From an uncultured Actinomycetes bacterium (GTDB lineage Bacteria; Actinomycetota; Acidimicrobiia; IMCC26256; PALSA-555), in contig CALEYV010000009.1 in the NCBI GenBank assembly GCA_937927875.1, positions 1 through 10,226 on the forward strand: 10,226 nt of DNA. The letters run 5' to 3'. Below the pieces are notes generated by a model, which was not told the DNA's origin, did no database searches, and was given only the letters and a program-made list of their open reading frames with translations. The position numbers were made by a program, and so were the translations under genes. Of the stretch, positions 5,263 to 10,226 are shown piece after piece (position 1 is the stretch's first letter; each line of letters begins with the position of its first letter).

Positions 5263-6513
5263 ATGCTCGAGCGTGTCCCGCTTCTCGAGAAGGAACTCGA
5301 CGACTACGCCGAGGTCGTCGGGCCGGACGTCATCGCCGACATCCGGGCCGCCGCCGCGCCCCTCCAGGGCGCCCGGGTCCTGCACGTCAGCGCCACCGCC
5401 TACGGCGGCGGCGTGGCCGAGCTGCTCGCCACTCACGTTCCCCTGCTCCGCAGCGTCGGCGTGGAAGCGGAGTGGCAGGTGCTGCACGGCAGCGACGAGT
5501 TCTTCACCGTCACCAAGCAGGTGCACAACGCCCTCCAGGGCGCCGACATCGAGTGGACGGCCCCGATGCAGCGCACCTACCTCGAGCACCTGCTCGACAA
5601 CGCGCTGCTGCTCGAGGACGGCTGGGACTTCGTGGTCGCACACGATCCCCAGACGGCCGCGCTCCTCCACTTCCTGCGCGACAACCCCGCCCTCTCCGGC
5701 GACCGAACCCGGTGGGTGTGGCGCTGCCACATCGACCTCACCACCGCCAACCCGACCGTGTGGGAGTTCTTCCGTCCGTTCATCGAGCTCCACGACGCCT
5801 CAGTCTGGACGCTCGAGGACTTCGTCCCGCCGTCACTGAAGATGGAGCGCGTCCTCACCCGGCCGCCGTGCATCGACCCGCTCTCGGTGAAGAACCTCGA
5901 CCTCGCGCTCCCCTTCTGCGTCGAGCTCACCCGCCAGTACGGCATCGACCCCAAGCGGCCCATCATGTGCCAGGTCAGCCGCTACGACCCGTGGAAGGAC
6001 CCGGTCGGCGTCATCGAGGCGTACCGACTGGTCCGCGATCAGGTGCCGGACGTGCAGCTCCTCCTGGCGGGATCGATGGCCACCGACGACCCGGAGGCGT
6101 TCCGGGTCTGGGAGGAGACCGAGCGGGCCCAGCGCGGCGACCGCGACATCCACCTCCTGTCGAACCTGCACCAGGTCGGGTCGGTGCACATCAACGCCTT
6201 CCAGCGAATCGCGACCGTGGTCGTCCAGAAGTCGGTGCGGGAGGGCTTCGGCCTCACCGTGAGCGAGGCGCTCTGGAAGGGACGGCCGGTCGTCGGCGGG
6301 CGGGCGGGTGGCATCACGATGCAGATCCTCGACGGGTTCGACGGCTACCTCGTCGACGGGATCGAGTCGTGCGCGCGGCGGGTGATCGACCTGCTCGCCG
6401 ACCCGGTGGGGGCGGACGCGCTCGGCGCCCAGGGTCGCGAGCACGTGCGCGAGCACTTCCTCGCCACGCGCGAGCTGCACGACTGGCTGCAGCTGCTCGG
6501 CGACCTGCGGTGA
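5260..6513 (+). CDS. treT: Trehalose synthase TreT-type glycosyltransferase (GT4)
   Basis: This protein of about 416 residues closely resembles archaeal and bacterial TreT, which joins NDP-glucose and glucose to make trehalose (reversible). Visible marks, counted from the ATG at 5263: an N-terminal helix with LDDYAEVVG, HVSATAYGGGVAE (41-53), the acceptor-side FFTVTKQVHNALQG, and VAHDPQTAAL. RWVWRCHIDLTTANP follows, then PPCIDPLSVKN before the linker, SRYDPWKDP (about 239-247) opening the GT-B C-terminal half, and REGFGLTVSEA (326-336) carrying the retaining GT4 E-x7-E pair E327/E335. Length equals the family norm. Start is GTG 5260 or ATG 5263; the latter suits a leaderless message. The stop overlaps the otsA GTG by 4 bp, so the two genes are translationally coupled. 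A related GT4 acting on glucosylglycerate cannot be excluded given gpgS nearby, but the TreT signatures are strong. Confidence 0.87.
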   Translation: MMLERVPLLEKELDDYAEVVGPDVIADIRAAAAPLQGARVLHVSATAYGGGVAELLATHVPLLRSVGVEAEWQVLHGSDEFFTVTKQVHNALQGADIEWTAPMQRTYLEHLLDNALLLEDGWDFVVAHDPQTAALLHFLRDNPALSGDRTRWVWRCHIDLTTANPTVWEFFRPFIELHDASVWTLEDFVPPSLKMERVLTRPPCIDPLSVKNLDLALPFCVELTRQYGIDPKRPIMCQVSRYDPWKDPVGVIEAYRLVRDQVPDVQLLLAGSMATDDPEAFRVWEETERAQRGDRDIHLLSNLHQVGSVHINAFQRIATVVVQKSVREGFGLTVSEALWKGRPVVGGRAGGITMQILDGFDGYLVDGIESCARRVIDLLADPVGADALGAQGREHVREHFLATRELHDWLQLLGDLR

Positions 6514-7889
6514 CGATCGTCGTCTCGAACCGGGGGCCGTACCAGTTCACCGCCGGCCCGGACGGGACCTTCCAAGCCCAGCCCGGCGCTGGCGGCCTCG
6601 CCAGCTCCCTGCGCCCGCTGCTGCTCTCCGGCGCGGCCGGGCCTGACGGCGCCTGGCTGGCCGCCGCGGTCAGCGACGGTGACCGGGCCGCGGTGCGGGC
6701 CGACGCGGTCGACGCGCCCGGCGTCCGCCTGACCCTCCTCGACCTCGACCCCGACACCTACCGGCTCGCCTACGACCTGGTCTCGAACGGCACCCTCTGG
6801 TTCCTGCACCACGGGCTCTTCGACCTGCCGCGACGGCCGCGCTTCGACCACCGCTGGTGGGAGGCGTGGGCCGGCTACGAGCAGGTGAACCGGGCCTTCG
6901 CCGACGCGGTCGTCGAGCTGGCCGGCGACGGGGACGTCGTGATGGTCCAGGACCTCCACCTCACCCTGGTGCCCGGGATGCTGCGAGCCGAGCGGCCCGA
7001 CCTGCGGCTCGTCTACTTCACGCACACCGCCTTCTGCGGCCCCAACTCCATCCAGGTGCTGCCCACCGAGGCGGCGCGTGCGCTCTGCGGATCGATGGCG
7101 GCCGCCCCGTGCGGCTTCCACGCCGCGCGCTGGGCCCGGGCCTACGAGGCGTCCGCGCGCGACATCCTCGGCGAAGCGGCCCGGCTGGCGCCCACGTTCG
7201 TGACGCCGCTCGGGCCCGACCCGGACGCGCTGGCCGCGACCGCCGCCGACGCCGGCACCCGCGCCGCGCTCGCCGAGCTCGAAGACCTCGTCGGCGACCG
7301 GACGATGCTGCTCCGGGTCGATCGCATCGACCCGTCGAAGAACGTGCTGCGCGGCTTCCAGGCCTACGACCGGCTCCTCGAGCTGCACGCGGCGTGGCGG
7401 GAGCGGGTGGTGTTCGTCGCCCGGCTCAACGCCTCCCGGGAGTCCCTCGCCGAGTACCAGGCGTATCACCAGGAGGTCGAGCTGGCGGCCGACCGCGTGA
7501 ACGAGCGCTGGTCAACCGGCGACTGGCAGCCGGTGGTCGTCGATGCGGTCGACGACTACCCGCGCACCGTCGCCGCGATGCTGCGCTACGACGTCCTGCT
7601 GGTGAACTCGGTGAAGGACGGCTTGAACCTCGTCGCGAAGGAAGGCCCCCTCGTCAACCAGCGTGACGGGGTCCTGTGCCTGTCGCCGGGCGCGGGCGCG
7701 TGGGACGAGCTCGGCCCGGCCGCGCTCGAGGTCCATCCGTTCGATCTCGAGCAGGCCGCTGGCGCGCTGCACACGGCGCTGTCGATGGCCCCGGACGAGC
7801 GGGCGAGCCGCGCCGCCCGGCTGCGCGAGCTGGCAGGACGCCACACCCCCCAGGAGTGGTTCGAGGCCCAGCTCAGCCGGGCGGCCTGA
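6510..7889 (+). CDS. otsA: Trehalose-6-phosphate synthase (GT20)
   Basis: This 459-residue GT20 enzyme would make trehalose-6-phosphate from UDP-/GDP-/ADP-glucose and glucose-6-phosphate. Aligned by eye with E. coli OtsA, it keeps SNR near the start (6-8), the GAGGLASSL loop (26-34), YDLVSNGTLW (the Tyr/Trp acceptor segment), QDLHLTLVP (147-155) and FTHTAFC. It also has VDRIDPSKN (270-278) with phosphate-binding R272 and K277, and VKDGLNLVAKE (368-378) with D370 and E378 contacting the donor. The GTG start at 6510 overlaps the treT stop (GTGA). The 3' end overlaps the convergent otsB by 17 bp. Other GT20 enzymes (glucosylglycerol-phosphate synthase, pseudoglycosyltransferases of the VldE type) are alternatives. 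Neighbouring treT and otsB favour trehalose. Confidence 0.9.
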   Translation: MTIVVSNRGPYQFTAGPDGTFQAQPGAGGLASSLRPLLLSGAAGPDGAWLAAAVSDGDRAAVRADAVDAPGVRLTLLDLDPDTYRLAYDLVSNGTLWFLHHGLFDLPRRPRFDHRWWEAWAGYEQVNRAFADAVVELAGDGDVVMVQDLHLTLVPGMLRAERPDLRLVYFTHTAFCGPNSIQVLPTEAARALCGSMAAAPCGFHAARWARAYEASARDILGEAARLAPTFVTPLGPDPDALAATAADAGTRAALAELEDLVGDRTMLLRVDRIDPSKNVLRGFQAYDRLLELHAAWRERVVFVARLNASRESLAEYQAYHQEVELAADRVNERWSTGDWQPVVVDAVDDYPRTVAAMLRYDVLLVNSVKDGLNLVAKEGPLVNQRDGVLCLSPGAGAWDELGPAALEVHPFDLEQAAGALHTALSMAPDERASRAARLRELAGRHTPQEWFEAQLSRAA

Positions 7890-8661
7890 CCGAGACGGCC
7901 AGGTCGCCGAGCAGGTCCGCCAGCCCGACCGGGCCGTCGACGACGACATCGGCGTCGTCGAGAAGCCCGGGCGGCGCCTCGCCCGACCGGACGGCGATGC
8001 GCAGCCCCGCGAAGCCGGGTTCGTCGGCCTGCCGTCGGGTCAAGGCGGCGAACGCGGCCCGGTCGCCGGTGTCATCGCCGGCGAACGCGGCGGCTCGCGC
8101 CCGATGCTCGTCGAGGAGCGCGGTGACGACCGTCCCCTTGTCGACGGGCACGGGAACGCGCAGCTCGGCGGCCATCCGGCCCGGGAGCACGAGGAGCCCG
8201 AGGGCCGTCCCCAGCTGCTCGAGCGCGCCAGCGGGGGGCGCGTCGTCGGGCCGGGTCCGCCAGTGCACGGTGAACGAGAGGTTGCCCTTGCGCTCGACGG
8301 GCAGCCCGGGCCAGCGGGCCTCGATCTCCTGCGCGGCGGTGAGGATGGCCTCGGCGTACGGTGCCGCCCGCGGATCGGTGACGACCTCGTCCCCGACCAC
8401 GCGCTCGAGCCCGTAGACCCCGATGTGCAGGACCCCGGGGATCGGCACGTGGTCGCGCAGGAAGGCGGCTGGTCGCCCGCTCACTACCGCGACGAGGGCC
8501 AGGTGCGGCACGAGCTCGCGGAGCGCGTCGAGGGCAGCCGGCAGGGGCCGAGCCTGGGACGGGTCCTCGACGATGGGGGCGAGCGTCCCGTCGTAGTCGG
8601 TGATGAGCGCGCTGGCGGCCGGCCGCGCGGTGATCGGCGCCAGCGGCGAGGACCCCGTCAC
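7873..8661 (-). CDS. otsB: Trehalose-6-phosphate phosphatase (HAD-IIB)
   Basis: This 262-residue HAD phosphatase removes phosphate from trehalose-6-phosphate and completes the OtsA route. Motif I is ITDYDGTLAP (20-29) with nucleophile D22 and acid/base D24; motif II is VVSGRP (59-64). The cap-domain segment ERKGNLSFTVHWR and VDKGTVV (motif III Lys) follow, then FAGDDTGDRAAF (motif IV acidic pair). The GTG start at 8661 has GGAG about 8 nt upstream and follows the LytR_C gene by 25 bp on the same strand, so it may be the last gene of that unit. It is convergent with otsA, overlapping by 17 bp, so the pathway's two genes are on opposite strands and could be controlled separately. Dephosphorylation of glucosyl-3-phosphoglycerate is a conceivable side role since no GpgP gene is seen. 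Confidence 0.9.
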   Translation of the reverse strand: MTGSSPLAPITARPAASALITDYDGTLAPIVEDPSQARPLPAALDALRELVPHLALVAVVSGRPAAFLRDHVPIPGVLHIGVYGLERVVGDEVVTDPRAAPYAEAILTAAQEIEARWPGLPVERKGNLSFTVHWRTRPDDAPPAGALEQLGTALGLLVLPGRMAAELRVPVPVDKGTVVTALLDEHRARAAAFAGDDTGDRAAFAALTRRQADEPGFAGLRIAVRSGEAPPGLLDDADVVVDGPVGLADLLGDLAVSVRPPG

Positions 8662-8686
8662 GCCGCGCTCCGGGGGCGCGGATGCG

Positions 8687-9175
8687 CTACTTGCCGACGG
8701 TGACGATGCAGTCGGCGGAGACCGCCGTCGTTGGCACCGGGCTCGGGAAGGCCGCGACGGTGGCGCCAATCGCGGCCGCCTTGGTGAGCGTGTCTCGAGC
8801 GGTGACCGACACGTCCGACTTGCAGGCCACCGTCGTGCCGGTCTGGGGCGTAGTCGCGTTGCCGGTGAAGAGGATCGCGTACCCGAGGCCGCGCAGCTTG
8901 TTGGCCTCCGCGGTGGCGGCGCCGCTGACACCCGACGCGTTGAACACGACCAGCTTCAGCTGCTTGCCGCTGGTGGTGGTGGTCGTGGTCCCGCCGGTGG
9001 TGACCGTCGTTCCGGGCACCGCGCCGCGGCTGCTGCTGCCGGGGGACCCGACGCCGTTGACGACGTTCAAGAGGATGATCCCCATCACGATCGCGGCTCC
9101 GACCAGCACGGCCCCACGCACGGCGCTGCGCAGCACCCGCGCTCCCAGCGCGGGTGCGTGCGCGACGGCGGTCAT
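8687..9175 (-). CDS. Membrane-anchored LytR_C-domain protein
   Basis: This 162-residue protein has a short cytoplasmic start and one transmembrane segment at about 19-39. A Ser/Gly/Thr-rich linker follows (43-70, with a run of six Thr), and then a LytR C-terminal domain (KQLKLVVFNASGVSGAA onward, to the end). The VVFNASGVSGAA...L...GY pattern is typical of LytR_C (PF13399), a domain found after LytR-CpsA-Psr ligase domains or alone, as here. Topology suggests the domain is outside the membrane. Two Cys in it (in VACKSD and DCIV) might form a disulfide. Its ATG overlaps the DUF3263 stop by 4 bp. The same DUF3263-LytR_C order occurs in mycobacteria (Rv0430-Rv0431, from memory). The biochemical role is unknown; a cell-envelope function is likely. 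Confidence 0.82.
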   Translation of the reverse strand: MTAVAHAPALGARVLRSAVRGAVLVGAAIVMGIILLNVVNGVGSPGSSSRGAVPGTTVTTGGTTTTTTSGKQLKLVVFNASGVSGAATAEANKLRGLGYAILFTGNATTPQTGTTVACKSDVSVTARDTLTKAAAIGATVAAFPSPVPTTAVSADCIVTVGK

Positions 9176-9477
9176 TGGCTCCCCGGATCGGCGCGTCGGC
9201 GCTCAAGGCGACTTTGACGTCGAAGCTCACGGGAGCGGCGGAGGCGCTTCACGGTCAAGGGGTCGTACTCGAAGGCGGCGGCCCGGTCGAGCAGCTCGCC
9301 GAGCACCCGATAGTAGTGACTCGTGGACAGCCCAAGCCGAGCGCGGATCGCCGATTCCTTCGGACCCGGGAAGCACCACCACGAGCGCTCAAAGTCCAGA
9401 ATTGCGCGCTCGTGCGCCGAGAGGTCCATCGCGCCGAGTATGGCCGCCACTCCGTGCGCTGCCGTGGATTTCGACAC
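9172..9477 (-). CDS. DUF3263 family protein (small HTH-like)
   Basis: This is a protein of 101 residues from GTG 9477, or 85 from ATG 9429, whose start MDLSAHERAIL fits the conserved domain. The core ERAILDFERSWW, GPKESAIRARLGLSTSHYYRVLGELLD and YDPLTVKRLRRSRELRR is the DUF3263 pattern common in actinobacteria. The middle part looks like a helix-turn-helix (AIRARLGLSTSHYYRVL) and the C-terminus is strongly basic, so nucleic-acid binding is likely but unproven. Neither start has a good Shine-Dalgarno. The stop overlaps the LytR_C ATG by 4 bp. It lies 57 bp after the anti-sigma gene on the same strand, so both could be in one transcript. Confidence 0.82.
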   Translation of the reverse strand: MSKSTAAHGVAAILGAMDLSAHERAILDFERSWWCFPGPKESAIRARLGLSTSHYYRVLGELLDRAAAFEYDPLTVKRLRRSRELRRQSRLERRRADPGSQ

Positions 9478-9534
9478 CTCGAATCGCGTCCCATTCGGCC
9501 GCGGACCAGCAGCGGCGCCGCCCTCCGCTGGTGA

Positions 9535-9816
9535 TCAGGGCGCGGCGTGGAACTCCCGGAAGGCGCCCATCAGCCGATCGCGGGCCTCGAACCCCAACTC
9601 GTCAAGGTCAGCGACGGTCAGCGTGCCGGTCAGCTCGATCGTGCGACGAATCTGCGCGAGATAGCGGTCGCAGCCGTCGCATCGTGCAAGGTGACGCTCG
9701 AAACGGGCCCGGTCGGTCGGCGACATCACCCCCTCGAGGTAGTCGGTGACGACCTCGACGAACTGCTGACAGGGGTAGTCGTCTCGGTCGCGGCGCAGAA
9801 GCCTCGGCAGGATCAT
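9535..9816 (-). CDS. Zinc-binding anti-sigma factor (ZAS / zf-HC2)
   Basis: This 93-residue soluble protein has a zinc-finger anti-sigma motif: C16 upstream and FERHLARCDGC (39-49) giving H42, C46 and C49, i.e. HxxxCxxC. No transmembrane segment is present, so it is the short cytoplasmic kind that holds an ECF sigma factor and may release it on thiol oxidation or another signal. The ATG (9814-9816) overlaps the sigma factor stop (ATGA), the usual arrangement for a cognate pair. A helical C-terminal half (about 55-90) follows the finger. Confidence 0.88.
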   Translation of the reverse strand: MILPRLLRRDRDDYPCQQFVEVVTDYLEGVMSPTDRARFERHLARCDGCDRYLAQIRRTIELTGTLTVADLDELGFEARDRLMGAFREFHAAP

Positions 9817-10226
9817 GACCGCTCGTCCTCGAAGTGGTCCTCGAGCGCGCCGCGCACCTTGGCCCGGGCCCGGTGCAGCAGCACCCGTTGGTTGGTCTCG
9901 GAGAGGTCGAGGGCGTTACAGACGTCGGTCGCGTCCCAGCCCTCGAGATCGCGCAGGGTGATGACCCGCTGCTGGTTGGGCGGCAAGGCCGCGATAGCGG
10001 CCTCGATCACCGATCGGGTCTCGGTGGCGAGGAGGCGCGCCTCGGGCTCCTCGTCCCACGGCGTCGGCGGCGACGACCACGCCCCCGCTCGCCGACCGGA
10101 GGCGCGGAAGCGGGTGGCGTCGACGGCCGGCTGGTCGGGCGCGATCTCGTCGGCCAGCGACGCGACCGGGACGCTGCGGTGCTCGCGCACCCCCTTCGTG
10201 CGGGCCCGGTTGGCGACGATCCGGTG
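9813..10226 (-). CDS. ECF-type RNA polymerase sigma factor, N-terminus beyond the window
   Basis: The frame runs to the window edge without a start, so the first part (region 2) lies outside. The visible 137 codons begin HRIVANRARTKG, the end of sigma region 2. A linker follows, then a full region 4: IAALPPNQQRVITLRDLEGWDATDVCNALDLSETNQRVLLHRARAKVRGALE, with the DVCNALDLSETNQRVLL helix-turn-helix that reads the -35. A GTG at 10188-10190 could be taken for a start but sits between the conserved regions, so it is not. The stop overlaps the anti-sigma ATG by 4 bp. By family it should direct stress or envelope genes, probably including its own operon; the target promoters are unknown. Confidence 0.88.
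   Translation of the reverse strand, partial: HRIVANRARTKGVREHRSVPVASLADEIAPDQPAVDATRFRASGRRAGAWSSPPTPWDEEPEARLLATETRSVIEAAIAALPPNQQRVITLRDLEGWDATDVCNALDLSETNQRVLLHRARAKVRGALEDHFEDERS

Noticed and set aside
8664..8931. Upstream extension of the otsB open frame
   Set aside because: It overlaps the LytR_C gene in another frame and its Arg/Ser/Pro-rich translation has no phosphatase features; GTG 8661 gives the normal HAD start.
8963..9010. GGT/ACC trinucleotide tandem run as a repeat element
   Set aside because: It simply encodes the Thr-rich linker of the LytR_C protein.
10188..10190. GTG as the start of a short 125-residue sigma factor
   Set aside because: The frame stays open to the window edge and encodes HRIVANRARTKG, a typical end of sigma region 2, so the gene is cut by the window rather than short.

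Overview
The window is very GC-rich (third codon positions are nearly all G or C) and starts many genes with GTG. With its gene content (glucosyl-3-phosphoglycerate synthase, a DUF3263/LytR_C gene pair, an ECF sigma factor with a zinc-binding anti-sigma factor) it points to a high-GC actinobacterium. An Acidimicrobiia-like or other uncultured lineage is plausible, but that is inference. Bases 1-47 are not genomic: they are Illumina Nextera adapter, so this is the raw end of an assembled contig.

Left part (48-1834): a minus-strand unit of a threonine-synthase-family PLP enzyme followed 4 bp later by a CysO/MoaD-like sulfur carrier ending in Gly-Gly. Its leader carries a clear SAM riboswitch core (1688-1784). 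Threonine synthesis is not usually under SAM control. The riboswitch and the sulfur carrier together suggest methionine (homocysteine) synthesis from O-phosphohomoserine, and this is the most interesting system in the window.

Centre (1835-5208): gpgS on the plus strand converges with a glycerate kinase gene on the minus strand. Their products handle 3-phosphoglycerate and glycerate, the precursors of glucosylglycerate-type solutes or polysaccharide primers. Upstream of the kinase lies a solitary TnpB element (IS200/IS605 superfamily, no tnpA). It has hairpins at both ends, a putative guide-RNA scaffold in the 3' part of tnpB, and a TnpB whose RuvC-II glutamate position is Gly.

Right-centre (5260-8661): treT and otsA overlap by 4 bp on the plus strand, and otsB converges on them from the minus strand. 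Two trehalose routes are therefore side by side: TreT directly from NDP-glucose and glucose, and OtsA/OtsB through trehalose-6-phosphate.

Right end (8687-10226): read on the minus strand, a truncated ECF sigma factor gene and a zinc-finger anti-sigma gene overlap by 4 bp. They are followed by DUF3263 and LytR_C genes (4 bp overlap) and then otsB 25 bp later. This may be one stress/envelope transcription unit ending in trehalose-phosphate phosphatase. The common theme from gpgS to otsB is compatible-solute or sugar metabolism next to a stress-type regulator.
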